Source: Thermogemmatispora tikiterensis (GTDB lineage: Bacteria; Chloroflexota; Ktedonobacteria; Ktedonobacterales; Ktedonobacteraceae). Taken from it: 64,000 nucleotides of DNA. Location of the stretch: contig NZ_MCIF01000002.1 in NCBI RefSeq assembly GCF_003268475.1, positions 4,281,325 through 4,345,324 of the forward strand. Reading direction: 5' to 3'. Both the position numbers and the translations under genes were made by a program. Shown piece by piece: positions 1 to 9,295 of the stretch. The number at the start of each line of letters is the position of its first letter. Position 1 is the stretch's first letter. The notes below the pieces were generated by a model that did not search any database, was not told where the DNA came from, and worked only from the letters and a program-made list of their open reading frames with translations.

Positions 1-63
1 GCCCTGGAGGATCTGCCGCCAGTAGAAGAGAGCGAGATCAGCGGAGCGGGGCCCCGCCAGTAG
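1..63 (+). CDS. C-terminal end of an unknown gene (partial)
   Basis: The first frame is open from the window edge to a TAG stop at 61-63 and reads as an acidic, Pro/Gly-containing tail of 20 residues. It is the only visible part of a gene that would start upstream of the window. There is too little sequence to name it, and the open frame could be chance. Bases 64-285 after it hold no convincing gene; the ORFs there on both strands have Arg/Ser/Ala-biased composition typical of shadow frames. Confidence 0.35.
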   Translation, partial: ALEDLPPVEESEISGAGPRQ

Positions 64-285
64 GGCGCGTGCTCGCTGCCAACGCAGCGCGGTGCGCCCT
101 CTCCTCTCGCCTGCGGCCCAGTCTTCGCCTGCGTTCGCTCACCCGCGTGGCCACGAGTGAGCAGAAAAGCGCCCCTCTTGTGGTTTTGGCCATAGTGATC
201 TGTCGTAGCAAACAGACGAGCAGCAGACTGGAGGAGGCTCCAGTCTCTGCCAGGAGAGTAGTGCAAAGAAGGAGGGAGAAAACCA

Positions 286-696
286 ATGGTAACCTACGGT
301 TTTGGCACCACGCTGGCTCTACCCTATGAGCAGGCTATCGAACGTATCAAGGAAGCCCTCAAGGCGGAAGGCTTTGGGGTCCTGACTGAAATTGATGTAC
401 GGCGCACGCTGCATGACAAGCTCGGGCTGGAGACTGCTCCCTACGTGATTCTGGGAGCCTGTAATCCCCACCTGGCTCATCGGGCGTTGGAACTCGAGCC
501 AGAGATCGGCCTCCTGCTGCCCTGCAACGTCGTAGTGCGTGCCGTCGCTGACGGCAGCCGTGTCGAGATAGCCGATCCCCAGGCCATGCTGGCGGTAAGC
601 GGCAATCCCCAGCTTGAACAGATCGCTCAGGAGGCGCGTGCACGGCTGCAGCGTGCTCTTGCTGCGCTTGCCCCACTCAATGCCACTTCCGCATAA
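286..696 (+). CDS. DUF302 domain protein
   Basis: This 136-residue protein looks like a stand-alone DUF302 domain. The N-terminal part has the family pattern of an amphipathic helix ending in GFGVLTEID, followed by a segment with LGACNP and a C-terminal strand before a helical end. DUF302 proteins are small, soluble and of unknown function; some accompany redox or metal genes. The start is supported by GGAGGG at 271-276, nine bases before ATG. It seems to be transcribed alone, because a strong promoter for the next gene begins five bases after its stop. Confidence 0.75.
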   Translation: MVTYGFGTTLALPYEQAIERIKEALKAEGFGVLTEIDVRRTLHDKLGLETAPYVILGACNPHLAHRALELEPEIGLLLPCNVVVRAVADGSRVEIADPQAMLAVSGNPQLEQIAQEARARLQRALAALAPLNATSA

Positions 697-700
697 TGGC

Positions 701-729
701 TTGTCGCGCGTGCTCTGGTATCCTATAAT
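701..729 (+). promoter_or_regulatory. Sigma-70-type promoter of the GntR gene
   Basis: TTGTCG (701-706) is separated by 17 bp from a perfect TATAAT (724-729). It lies directly after the DUF302 stop codon and about 90 bp before the GntR start at 817, so the regulator appears to have its own transcript. Confidence 0.7.
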
Positions 730-816
730 GAGGGGCAGTGTTCCGCAGTGAACATATCATCATAACCATAGTTGCGGAAGCGAACGGAAGCGAACTGGGC
801 CAGGCTGAGGAGGAGT

Positions 817-1704
817 ATGCCAACACCACAGCAATTGATGCCTGGGCCGACGCCGCTCTATCACCAGCTTGAGCAGATTCTGCGTGGCGAGATTGAGCGC
901 GGCGTCTATCGTCCTGGCGATCGCCTGCCGACCGAGCAGGAGTTGATGCAGACCTACGGAGTCAGTCGCATTACGGTACGTCAGGCTCTCAACGAACTGG
1001 AAGACGAGGGTCTGGTCGTGCGGCGTCATGGTAAAGGTACCTATGTAGCCGAGAAGCGCATCGAGCAGAGCCTTGTCCGTCTGACCGATTTTGTCGAGGA
1101 CATGGAGCTGGCTGGCCTTGAACCATCCTCGCGTGTGCTCGCCTTCCAGCGCGAGACAGCCAGTCCGGCGGTGGCCGCTGCCCTGGGTCTGCATGAGGGT
1201 GAGGAGGTGATGCGCCTTGATCGTCTGCGCCTGGCCAATGGCCGGCCTATTGCCTTCGATGTCACCTGGCTGCCGATGCGCTTCGGCGTGCTCCTGCCCG
1301 AGGAGGAGCTAAGCCGCGAGACGATTTTTCATCTGCTGGAGTCGCGCTACGGCATCCCCATTGAGGCAGGCACCTTTGAGATCACGGCGGCCAATGCGAC
1401 GCCCGAACAGGCTCACCTGCTAGAGGTGCCGGTAGGCACCGCTCTGTTGCTGATTCGTCGCCTCTCCTGCACCGGAGGAAATGCCCCTGTCTATATACAG
1501 GAACGCTACTATCGACCCGACCGCGTGAGCTATCGGCTCTGCCTGCAGCGTCGCGGGGGCGGTGGAAGTCGTCCACCGGCCATTAGCGAGCTGCGCCCCA
1601 TTTTTGCCGAGACCACGCTCCCATCGACGAGCGACGAGGAAGGCCGTCAGGGCACAGGCGTGGTCGGCCCCGGCGCGGACCCCGCTGAGCCTGCCGAAGG
1701 ATGA
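817..1704 (+). CDS. GntR/HutC-family transcriptional regulator with UTRA domain
   Basis: A 295-residue regulator. Residues about 10-75 form a winged helix-turn-helix of GntR type (PLYHQLEQILRGEIERG, then YGVSRITVRQALNELE and a GKGTYV wing). Residues about 95-240 match a UTRA ligand-binding domain, with the sequence SRVLAFQRE, conserved leucine/arginine patterns and a YIQERYYRPD segment near the end. The last 55 residues are low-complexity and probably disordered. The ATG at 817 was chosen because GAGGAGGAG precedes it; an in-frame start at 772 has no ribosome site. UTRA regulators usually bind a sugar phosphate or other small metabolite; no target gene is adjacent, so the ligand is unknown. 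Confidence 0.85.
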   Translation: MPTPQQLMPGPTPLYHQLEQILRGEIERGVYRPGDRLPTEQELMQTYGVSRITVRQALNELEDEGLVVRRHGKGTYVAEKRIEQSLVRLTDFVEDMELAGLEPSSRVLAFQRETASPAVAAALGLHEGEEVMRLDRLRLANGRPIAFDVTWLPMRFGVLLPEEELSRETIFHLLESRYGIPIEAGTFEITAANATPEQAHLLEVPVGTALLLIRRLSCTGGNAPVYIQERYYRPDRVSYRLCLQRRGGGGSRPPAISELRPIFAETTLPSTSDEEGRQGTGVVGPGADPAEPAEG

Positions 1705-1797
1705 GCGGAGTGCTCAGGGGCAAAGGTAGGGCGAGGGTAGAAGGAAGAAGAGACACGGCAGAGCATAAGGAGAGCGAAGCCTGGACCACAGTCGATA

Positions 1798-1840
1798 ATA
1801 AAAAAGAAGAAGAGCCACAGAAGTTATACTCTGTGGCTCT
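1798..1840 (-). terminator. Rho-independent terminator of tRNA-Asn
   Basis: A perfect 10-bp stem (1811-1820 with 1831-1840) with a 10-base loop lies just past the 3' end of the tRNA on the minus strand. It is followed on that strand by a T-rich tract (A-rich on plus, 1798-1810). Confidence 0.85.
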
Positions 1841-1852
1841 CTTCTTGCAAGG

Positions 1853-1924
1853 CTCCTCGAGCAGGATTCGAACCTGCAACCCACCGGTTAACAGCCGGTT
1901 GCTCTACCGTTGAGCTATCGAGGA
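1853..1924 (-). tRNA. tRNA-Asn (anticodon GTT)
   Basis: The minus strand folds into a 72-base cloverleaf: acceptor stem TCCTCGA/TCGAGGA, discriminator G, D-arm with AGCTCAACGGTAGAGC, anticodon arm with CTGTTAACC (GTT), and T-arm GGTTCGAATCC. The CCA end is not encoded, since GCC is followed by T. It has its own promoter at 1954-1982 and terminator at 1798-1840, so it is a single-gene transcription unit. Confidence 0.95.
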
Positions 1925-1953
1925 ATAGGACTCTCACAACGGCTTGCGACATT

Positions 1954-1982
1954 ATTATAACGCGGACGCCCGCATTAGTCAA
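1954..1982 (-). promoter_or_regulatory. Strong promoter of tRNA-Asn
   Basis: On the minus strand TTGACT (1982-1977) and TATAAT (1959-1954) are spaced by 17 bp, ending about 30 bp before the tRNA 5' end. This is close to the housekeeping sigma-factor consensus. Just upstream is a short inverted repeat, AACACC/GGTGTT at 1981-2000, partly overlapping the -35 box. Confidence 0.85.
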
Positions 1983-2172
1983 CACCTTTTTTCTGGTGTT
2001 GGAGAGTCTGGCCAAGGCAGTTCGATCTGGCTGGGGCAGCCGGGCGAGGTGAGCTGTTGTCAGCAGCTGGCCTGTCGCCCAGGCCAGCAGGCCCTCGGCA
2101 GACTTCCAGCGCGCAGAATGGTGGGAGCGGTCGTTGGCAACCAGCAGTCTGTCTGGCAGCGGGCTTTCGCTG

Positions 2173-2334
2173 CTAGCGAATGATTGGTAAGGTCGCAGAC
2201 GGCTGACGGCTATGGCTGGTCGTCGTCGCATTAGCGCCCCGGCTGCGGATCACGAGCCAGGAACCGATGACGCCAAGGGCCGGGGCAGCGACGATGGGGA
2301 TCAGCGTGCCAGTCAGGTCAGGCTTGATAGTCAT
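2173..2334 (-). CDS. Small membrane protein translationally coupled to the DUF2269-like gene
   Basis: A 53-codon frame begins at an ATG (2334-2332) that overlaps the TGA stop of the upstream membrane-protein gene in the arrangement TGATG, and ends at TAG (2175-2173). The product starts MTIKPDLTG, has one hydrophobic segment (about residues 10-30, LIPIVAAPALGVIGSWLVI), then a basic Ser/Thr/Arg tail. The stop-start overlap is a typical sign of translational re-initiation and supports a real gene despite the size. No family is recognised. It may act with the upstream membrane protein; that is inference. Confidence 0.5.
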   Translation of the reverse strand: MTIKPDLTGTLIPIVAAPALGVIGSWLVIRSRGANATTTSHSRQPSATLPIIR

Positions 2335-2780
2335 CAGGAAGACGATGCCAGGATCAGCAGCGACGTTGTGATGACAGCGGTCCAGTGCAGCGGAGACAGC
2401 AGCGCCTGGCGTAACTCCAGGTTGACAGGCCCCGCGCTGGCATGCGCCAGTAAGGCGCCAAGGCGACGTCCATGCGCCCGGTTGACCTGGGAAGTGACCA
2501 GGCTAATGAGAAGGAAGAGGATCAGCGACATATTGAGCCAGGCGTGATGCCAACCCCAGGCGCCCAGCAGCAGGGCCAGGCCCGCCAGGAAAATGAGCCA
2601 TGAGGTAATTGGCATCAAAATGGCCAATGGCCTGTTGAGTGCGCACCAGGCTCGCACAGCCTCAACAGTTCTCGCCTGGCGCGCCCCAACCATAGCTGTC
2701 AGCTGAACGGCCACCCCCATGAAGAAACCAAGCGCGCCTACGATGTGTAGGAACAGCACCAGGTGGTACCAGTCGAACAT
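2334..2780 (-). CDS. DUF2269-like integral membrane protein
   Basis: A 148-residue protein with four predicted membrane helices at about residues 5-28, 50-75, 80-100 and 125-146. The opening WYHLVLFLHIVGALGFFMGVA resembles small DUF2269/CopD-like proteins with a histidine in helix 1 (LHIVGAL). The start ATG (2780-2778) has AAGGAG nine bases upstream. The stop overlaps the start of the 53-codon gene that follows. The function is unknown; some relatives sit near respiratory genes, and cytochrome bd genes lie 440 bp away on the other strand. Confidence 0.6.
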   Translation of the reverse strand: MFDWYHLVLFLHIVGALGFFMGVAVQLTAMVGARQARTVEAVRAWCALNRPLAILMPITSWLIFLAGLALLLGAWGWHHAWLNMSLILFLLISLVTSQVNRAHGRRLGALLAHASAGPVNLELRQALLSPLHWTAVITTSLLILASSS

Positions 2781-3219
2781 CTATGGCTTCTCCTTTTGCA
2801 GCTGCTCCTCTTATCGGCAGTTCTCTGCGAATTCCTGAAAAGAACCAGGTGTCAGTAGTTATACTGATCGGCGCCCCGTCGAACCAGGAGCGATTCCACA
2901 GTCAGCCTGTCATGCGGCTAACGCTGCAGAGGTGGCCATCTTCATCGACATCTCTCTCTGCCCTGCTCAGTACTGGGTTGACCTCACGATCCTGTCACGC
3001 GAGGGCTTGAAGGCTGTCTTAGCGGCCTGGCGGCGTTGCAACTTCGCCTCTCAGGTGTTCTACTATTTCTCAGGACGGAGCGGATACGGTATTCTCCGCA
3101 AAAAAGTTCAGGTTCTCCCCCGATTGCAGCGTCCTGGGATTACGCTAGAGTAGAGGGTGTTGAGAGCACACCTGAGAGACCTGAGAGATCAGATAGCTGA
3201 TTTTGCCAAGAGGAGTGCG
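2781..3219. other. Spacer between divergent units (439 bp)
   Basis: This gap separates the minus-strand membrane genes from cydD and must hold both promoters, but neither is clear. On plus, TTGCAA (3036-3041) with a 19-bp spacer and TACTAT (3061-3066) is a weak candidate for cydD. On minus, TATAAC around 2865 is a weak -10. Short ORFs here have no family features. Confidence 0.4.
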
Positions 3220-4983
3220 ATGGAGAAGCAGATATTGCACTACTGTACTGCGGCGCGCTGGCCGTTAGCGTTAAGTGTGCTGGCGGGTCTGCTGGCGCTG
3301 CTGGCTACCGTTGGGCAGATGGCCTTGCTCAGTTGGGTCATCGCGCGCGTCTTTCTTGGCCATGCTGATCTGCAGCAGGTCGGGTTAGCCCTCGCAGTCC
3401 TGCTGGTGATCATTGGCTTGCGGGCTGGCCTGGTCTGGCTGCGCGAATTCAGCGCGCGTCGGGCCGGCAATCGGGTCAAGAGTGAGTTGCGACGCCGTCT
3501 CTTTGAGCATCTTTTGCTTCTCGGTCCTCTCTTCGTGCGTGGCGAGCGCAGCGGCGAGCTGATTGCCACGCTGAATGAGGGTTGTGAGCGCCTGGAGACG
3601 TACGTGGCTCGTTACCTGCCACAGGCCGTCTGGAGCCTGGTTATTCCGCTCCTCTTGCTGGTCATTATCTGGCCGCTTGACCATCTCAGCGCCATCCTGT
3701 TGCTGATCACTGGCCCTGTCATTCCTGTTCTAATGATTGCGGTGGGCAGCTATTCCCAGAAACACATCCAGCGTCAATGGGCAACGCTGGCGCGGCTGAG
3801 CGCGCACTTTCTTGATACCATCCAGGGCCTGGTGACGCTCCATCTCTTTGGGCGCAGCGGCGCCCAGGAAGCGCACGTGGCCCGCCTGAGCGATGAATAT
3901 CGCCGTCGCACCCTCAGAGTGCTGCGCTACGCCTTCCTCTCTGGCGCGGTCCTGGAATTCATGACCATGCTGGCCATTGGTCTGATCGCTGTCTTCCTGG
4001 GTGTGCGCCTCATCAACCGCGAGCTACCCTTTGAGCAAGCCTTTCTGGTCTTATTGCTTATACCCGAATTCTATCGCCCGTTGCGAGAGTTGGGCACGCA
4101 GTATCATGCTGGCATGGAGGGACGTGTTGCGGCCCAGCGCATGCTAGAGATCCTGGCCAGCCTCCCGCCGGTTCGCGAACCGCGGGAGGCGTCGCGGTCG
4201 CTACCAGCGGCCCCTTTGACGCTCACTTGCGAGCAAGTGACCTGTCGCTATCCCGACAGCGAGCGCCCGGCGCTGCACAATGTGAGCTTTACCCTGTCCG
4301 CGGGCTCCTGCACGGCGCTGGTCGGGCGCAGCGGAGCGGGCAAAAGCACGCTCGTCAATCTGCTGCTGCGCTTCATGGAGGTCGAGAGTGGGGCCATTTT
4401 GGTCAACGGGCTGCCCCTGGATCGTCTGCCAGCGGATCTCTGGCGGGAGTACGTAGCGCTGGTGCCGCAGCGTCCCTACCTCTTTAGTGGCAGTGTGCGC
4501 GACAACATTCGCCTGGCGCGTCCTGGGGCCAGCGACGAAGAAGTAGAGCGCGCCGCCGAGCTGGCGGGGGCGGCGGACTTCATCCGTGAGCTGCCGGCGG
4601 GCTATGACACTGAGGTAGGCGAGCAAGGTCTGCGACTGAGCGCCGGTCAGCTTCAGCGTCTCGCTCTGGCGCGGGCCTTCTTAAAGCAGGCGCCGCTGCT
4701 GATCCTGGACGAGCCAAGCTCTAGCCTTGATCCCGAGAGTGAGGCGCTGTTGAGTGCGGCTCTGGCTCGCCTGCGCCGTCAGTGCACGGTTCTGGTCATT
4801 GCCCATCGCCTCAACACGGTGGCCGCTGCCGATCAGGTGCTGGTACTCGACGGTGGGCGTCTGATCGAGTCCGGCCCTCCGGCGGCTCTGTTGCAACAAC
4901 CCACGAGCGCCTATGCGCAATTAATGACGGCCCGCCTGCAGGAGGCTGGGGCCGTGCCCGGGAAGGAGGCCGAGGCTTTATGA
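3220..4983 (+). CDS. cydD: Thiol exporter ABC transporter, CydD subunit
   Basis: A 587-residue fusion of a six-helix ABC exporter membrane domain (residues about 15-310) and an ATPase domain. The nucleotide-binding domain shows Walker A GRSGAGKST, a signature LSAGQLQR in place of LSGGQ, Walker B LLILDEPSSSLD and the switch histidine in IAHR. CydDC exports cysteine/glutathione-type thiols and is needed for assembly of cytochrome bd. The start at 3220 is preferred over a GTG at 3157 because AAGAGGAG lies just before it. It overlaps cydC by four bases (ATGA), and cydAB follows, which fixes the assignment. Confidence 0.9.
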   Translation: MEKQILHYCTAARWPLALSVLAGLLALLATVGQMALLSWVIARVFLGHADLQQVGLALAVLLVIIGLRAGLVWLREFSARRAGNRVKSELRRRLFEHLLLLGPLFVRGERSGELIATLNEGCERLETYVARYLPQAVWSLVIPLLLLVIIWPLDHLSAILLLITGPVIPVLMIAVGSYSQKHIQRQWATLARLSAHFLDTIQGLVTLHLFGRSGAQEAHVARLSDEYRRRTLRVLRYAFLSGAVLEFMTMLAIGLIAVFLGVRLINRELPFEQAFLVLLLIPEFYRPLRELGTQYHAGMEGRVAAQRMLEILASLPPVREPREASRSLPAAPLTLTCEQVTCRYPDSERPALHNVSFTLSAGSCTALVGRSGAGKSTLVNLLLRFMEVESGAILVNGLPLDRLPADLWREYVALVPQRPYLFSGSVRDNIRLARPGASDEEVERAAELAGAADFIRELPAGYDTEVGEQGLRLSAGQLQRLALARAFLKQAPLLILDEPSSSLDPESEALLSAALARLRRQCTVLVIAHRLNTVAAADQVLVLDGGRLIESGPPAALLQQPTSAYAQLMTARLQEAGAVPGKEAEAL

Positions 4984-6746
4984 CCACCAAGCGACCATCA
5001 ATGAGAACGGCCTGGCGTCTGCTGGCCTTTCTCCGTCCTTTTACTCCTCAGATCATCGTGACGGTACTCTTGGGCGGCGTCATGGTCGTGGCCAACATGC
5101 TCTTGTTGAGCATGGCCTCCTACCTGATCGCCGGGGCGGCCATTGTGACCATGATCGTCTTGCTGAGCATTCCCATTACGATCGTACGCCTGATGGGCCT
5201 GGTGCGAGCCGCGGCCCGCTATGGCGAGCGTTTGCTCTCGCATAATGTCACCTTCCGTCTGCTGGCGCATATCCGCGTGACTGTCTATCGCCGACTGGCT
5301 CCCCTGGCCCCGGCGCGCCTCTTCCAGTTGCGCAGCGGCGACCTGCTGGCGCGCCTGGTCTCCGACGTCGATGAACTCCAAAATCTCTACCTGCGTGTGG
5401 TGGCGCCGGTGCTGGTGGCGGTGCTGATCACGGTCATCACCTGCTGGCTCCTGGCCATTTTCAACACGGTTCTGGCCCTGGCGGCCCTCTTCTTCCTGCT
5501 CATCACTGGACTGGGGCTGCCGCTGCTAGCTCTCCGCCTGACGCGCGGCCTGGGACGTCAGCAGTTGGCACTGCGTGGCCGGGTCAACGTGCACATCGTC
5601 GAGAGCCTGCAGGGAATGAGCGACCTGCTGGCCTACGGACAGGCGGCGCGACGGCGTGAGCAGCTGGCTTCCTGGGAGCAGCGGCTCGACCGTCTCCAGC
5701 GTCGGCTGGCTCTGGCTGGGGGGTTGCAGGAGGGACTGCAAGAGCTGCTGACGGGCCTGGCGGTCTGGTCGATCTTGCTGCTCGCCATTCCTCTGGCGGC
5801 GACCAGGCAGATCAACAGCATCTACCTGGGTTTTCTGGCCATGCTCGTGCTGGCGGCCTTTGAAGCCATCGCTCCCCTGGCTCAGGCCTTCGCTCAGCTT
5901 GGCCACTCGCTGGCTGCGGGCGAGCGCCTCTTTAGCATTATCGACACTGCGCCTGCCGTCAGCGATCCAGAGCAGCCGGCGCCCATCCCGGCCACCAGGT
6001 CGCTGGAGCTGACCTTTGAGGACGTCACCTTCCGCTATGAAGAAGAGGGACGTCAGGTCACCCTGGCGAACATCTCCTTCCACGTTCCGGCTGGAGCACG
6101 CGTGGCGATCGTCGGCCCGAGCGGGGCCGGCAAAAGCACCCTGCTTCGCCTGGCTATGCGCTTCTGGGACCCACAGGAGGGGCGCATCCTGCTGGCGGGC
6201 CAGGACATTCGTTCCTTTGCGCTGGCTGATCTGCGCAGCCTGATGGGTGTAGTAACGCAAGATACCTATCTTTTTAACGACACCATTCGCGGCAATCTCC
6301 GTCTGGCGGCACCCTCCGCCACAGAAGGGCAGCTCTGGCGCGCCCTGGAACTGGCCCAGCTTGACGACTTCGTACGCCAGTTGCCCGCCGGCCTCGACAC
6401 CTGGATCGGCGAGCAGGGCCTCAAGCTCTCTGGCGGCGAGCGCCAGCGCCTGGCCATCGCTCGCGCCCTGCTCAAGGATGCGCCGCTGCTCTTGCTCGAT
6501 GAAGTTACCGCGAACCTGGACCGTCTTACCGAGCAGGCGCTATTTGAGGCACTGGATATGTTGATGCAAGGTCGCACGACGCTGCTCGTGACCCATCGTC
6601 TCCTGCACATGGAGCGGATGGATGAAATTCTGGTCGTAGATGGAGGACGCATTGTTGAGCGGGGCAGGCACGAGCAACTGCTGGCGCTTGGCGGCCTCTA
6701 TCGACGTTTGTGGGAAGTGCAAAACGCTCTGCTACCTGTGGCCTGA
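4980..6746 (+). CDS. cydC: Thiol exporter ABC transporter, CydC subunit
   Basis: A 588-residue half-transporter, partner of CydD. The N-terminal two thirds hold the membrane helices (residues about 15-300). The ATPase domain has Walker A GPSGAGKST, signature LSGGERQR, Walker B LLLLDEVTANLD and the H-loop in VTHR. The ATG at 4980 overlaps the cydD stop (ATGA), indicating coupled translation. A longer in-frame extension upstream lies inside cydD and was rejected. The gene is followed after 83 bp by cydA. Confidence 0.9.
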   Translation: MTTKRPSMRTAWRLLAFLRPFTPQIIVTVLLGGVMVVANMLLLSMASYLIAGAAIVTMIVLLSIPITIVRLMGLVRAAARYGERLLSHNVTFRLLAHIRVTVYRRLAPLAPARLFQLRSGDLLARLVSDVDELQNLYLRVVAPVLVAVLITVITCWLLAIFNTVLALAALFFLLITGLGLPLLALRLTRGLGRQQLALRGRVNVHIVESLQGMSDLLAYGQAARRREQLASWEQRLDRLQRRLALAGGLQEGLQELLTGLAVWSILLLAIPLAATRQINSIYLGFLAMLVLAAFEAIAPLAQAFAQLGHSLAAGERLFSIIDTAPAVSDPEQPAPIPATRSLELTFEDVTFRYEEEGRQVTLANISFHVPAGARVAIVGPSGAGKSTLLRLAMRFWDPQEGRILLAGQDIRSFALADLRSLMGVVTQDTYLFNDTIRGNLRLAAPSATEGQLWRALELAQLDDFVRQLPAGLDTWIGEQGLKLSGGERQRLAIARALLKDAPLLLLDEVTANLDRLTEQALFEALDMLMQGRTTLLVTHRLLHMERMDEILVVDGGRIVERGRHEQLLALGGLYRRLWEVQNALLPVA

Positions 6747-6829
6747 GTGAGCAGTACTCAATCCTGGTTGGAGGCCACAGCACCGCAGCGGTGGCGTTTC
6801 GGTTAGTTCGTGGGAGGTTTGGTCTGCAT

Positions 6830-8224
6830 ATGGACCTATCGACCATCTTATCGCGCGTACAATTCGCCTTCACCGTAGGCTATCACTATATCTTTCCCCA
6901 GATCACGATGGGGTTAGCCTTCTTGATCGTGCTCTTAAAGACGCTCTACTTGATCAAGAAGGACGAGCGCTACAATATCAGCGCTCGCTTCTGGGCCAAG
7001 ATTTTTGCCACCAGCTTTGTGCTGGGCGTGGTCACCGGCATTCCGATGGAGTTCCAGTTTGGCACCAACTGGGCGCGCTTCTCCGCCTACGCCGGTGACA
7101 TCATTGCCCAGACCCTGGCGATGGAGGGGGCCTTTGCCTTCTTCCTGGAGTCGGCCTTTCTCGGCGTCTTTCTCTTCGGCGAGAAGGTTTTCGGGCAGAG
7201 AGTGCACTGGCTGGCAGCCGTCATGGTCTGGTTGGGCACCTGGGCCTCTGGGGCCTTCATTGTGGCCTCCAATGCCTGGATGCAGCACCCCGTTGGCTAC
7301 ACCATTGCCGGCAACCGTCTGCACATCTCCAACTACTGGGAGGTGCTGCTCAATCCCTGGATCTTCCCCCAGTACCTGCACACCATGAGCGGGGCGGTCA
7401 TTACCGGGGCCTTCATCATGGCCGGCCTGGGAGCCTACTATCTGCTGGCCAGGAGCCACGTTGACTACGGGCGCATCTTTGTGACCCTGGGCGTCATCGT
7501 CGGCCTCATTGCCAGCGTCATCCAGCTCTATCCCAGCGGCGACCTGGAGGGCCAGCAGGTGGCGAAATACCAGCCGGCCAAGCTGGCGGCCTTCGAAGGT
7601 CTCTTTCATACCGAGCAGGGGGCCGGGATTGTCATTCTCGGTCAGCCCAATACAGCGACCGGCCAGCTTGACAACCCGCTGATTGTGCCCAAAGTGCTCA
7701 GCTTCCTGACCTATCGCCGTTGGGAGGCGGTAGTCAAGGGTCTGGACGCTTTTCCGCCGAATCAGCGCCCCGATTCGATCGAGCTCCTCTACTACAGCTA
7801 TCACATCATGGTCGGCCTGGGCACCTTCTTCATCCCGATCATGGGAGTAGCCTGCCTGCTCTGGCTCTGGAAGCGGCGTCTCTTCACGACGCGCTGGATG
7901 CTGTGGATCTTGATGCTGGCGACGCCGTTCCCGATCATTGCCAATACCGCAGGATGGTTCACGACCGAGTTGGGCCGCCAGCCGTGGATCATCTACGGGC
8001 TGTTACCCACGGCGCAAGGCTCGTCGGCCAACCTTTCGGCGGGCAATGTGCTCTTTACCCTGCTCGGCTTTGCCGGCATGTACCTGTTGCTCGGTCTGCT
8101 CTATGTGGTGCTCTCGGTCACAGAAGCCCTCAAGGGGCCTGAGAGCGGCGAAGGCGAGGAGGCCGAGGTCGTCGAGGAGGGCGGTCTGCCCGGCCTGGCC
8201 ACCGGTACGGTGGCGGAAGGTTGA
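6830..8224 (+). CDS. cydA: Cytochrome bd ubiquinol/menaquinol oxidase subunit I
   Basis: A 464-residue membrane subunit that carries the haems and the quinol site of the high-affinity terminal oxidase. The N-terminus VGYHYIFPQ places the haem ligand at His19, as in characterised CydA. FQFGTNWARFSAYAGDIIA and LAMEGAFAFFLES contain the conserved Gly/Glu pattern of the haem b595/d region. The length corresponds to the short Q-loop type. The start is ATG 6830, with GGGAGG upstream; earlier in-frame codons overlap cydC. The likely electron donor is menaquinol, given menA and menG in the window. Confidence 0.95.
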   Translation: MDLSTILSRVQFAFTVGYHYIFPQITMGLAFLIVLLKTLYLIKKDERYNISARFWAKIFATSFVLGVVTGIPMEFQFGTNWARFSAYAGDIIAQTLAMEGAFAFFLESAFLGVFLFGEKVFGQRVHWLAAVMVWLGTWASGAFIVASNAWMQHPVGYTIAGNRLHISNYWEVLLNPWIFPQYLHTMSGAVITGAFIMAGLGAYYLLARSHVDYGRIFVTLGVIVGLIASVIQLYPSGDLEGQQVAKYQPAKLAAFEGLFHTEQGAGIVILGQPNTATGQLDNPLIVPKVLSFLTYRRWEAVVKGLDAFPPNQRPDSIELLYYSYHIMVGLGTFFIPIMGVACLLWLWKRRLFTTRWMLWILMLATPFPIIANTAGWFTTELGRQPWIIYGLLPTAQGSSANLSAGNVLFTLLGFAGMYLLLGLLYVVLSVTEALKGPESGEGEEAEVVEEGGLPGLATGTVAEG

Positions 8225-8248
8225 GCTGAGTGAGGGAGGTCAAGGCTG

Positions 8249-9295
8249 ATGGCAACACTCTGGTTTATTCTCGTCGCATTTATGTTGACGATGTATGTCC
8301 TGCTGGACGGTTTCGACCTGGGCGCCGGCATCATTCACTTGATGGCCGCCCGCACCGACCAGGAGAGGCGCCTGATTCTGCGCGCCATTGGCCCGGTCTG
8401 GGACGGCAACGAGGTCTGGATTATCGCCGCTGGCGGTACCCTCTTCTTCACCTTCCCGGTGCTCTATGCCTCCAGCTTCAGCGGCTTCTATCTGCCGCTC
8501 TGTATTGTGCTCTGGCTGCTAATGTGGCGTGGCGTCTCCATCGAGTTGCGCTCGCGCGTGCCCAGTCCCGTCTGGGCCTCTTTCTGGGACGGAATGTTCT
8601 TTCTCGGCAGCACGTTGCTGGCCATCTTCTATGGCGCCGCCCTGGCAAACGTGATCCGAGGTGTGCCCCTGGATGAACATGGCGTCTTCTTTGAGCCACT
8701 GTGGACCGATTTCAACCCCTTTAGCAAGACGCCCGGCATCCTGGACTGGTACACCATCCTGATCGGCCTGATGGCTGCCAGTACCCTGACCATGCATGGA
8801 TCGGCCTACATCGCGCGCAAGACCGATGGCGTCCTCAACGAGCGCGCACGGCGTATCCTGCGTATCAGCTGGCCGATTACCATTCTGCTGACCGTGGTGA
8901 GCACGATCGCCACCTTCGCGGTACAGCCGCAAATCTACGCCAGCTTCAATGCCCGCCCCTGGGGAGCCATCTTCCCCCTGGTGGCCTTCATCGGTCTGCT
9001 GGGAGTGGGTCATTTCGCCTTCCGCAATCGAGATCTGGCGGCCTTCTTCTCGTCCTGCGCCTTCATCGCTGGCATGCTGGCCAGCTCAGCTTTCGGTCTC
9101 TATCCCGATGTGCTGCCCGCCGTTAATCCAGCTCATAGCCTGACCGTTGACAACGCCTCCGGCAGCCCCTACGGGCTGACGGTTGGCCTGGTCTGGTGGC
9201 TCATCGGCATTGTCCTGGCTGTGATTTACTTCGTCTTTACCTACCGGCTCTTCTGGGGGAAGGTGACGGCAAAAGGCGAGTACGGCGGCTACTAG
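8249..9295 (+). CDS. cydB: Cytochrome bd oxidase subunit II
   Basis: A 348-residue polytopic subunit starting LWFILVAFMLTMYVLLDGFDLGAG, the conserved CydB opening. PVWDGNEVWIIAAGG and FPVLYA follow as in the family. About eight or nine membrane helices are visible. The start at 8249 has GGGAGGT at good spacing and lies 24 bp after cydA, so the four cyd genes read as one operon in the order D-C-A-B. No terminator hairpin is obvious after the stop. Confidence 0.95.
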   Translation: MATLWFILVAFMLTMYVLLDGFDLGAGIIHLMAARTDQERRLILRAIGPVWDGNEVWIIAAGGTLFFTFPVLYASSFSGFYLPLCIVLWLLMWRGVSIELRSRVPSPVWASFWDGMFFLGSTLLAIFYGAALANVIRGVPLDEHGVFFEPLWTDFNPFSKTPGILDWYTILIGLMAASTLTMHGSAYIARKTDGVLNERARRILRISWPITILLTVVSTIATFAVQPQIYASFNARPWGAIFPLVAFIGLLGVGHFAFRNRDLAAFFSSCAFIAGMLASSAFGLYPDVLPAVNPAHSLTVDNASGSPYGLTVGLVWWLIGIVLAVIYFVFTYRLFWGKVTAKGEYGGY

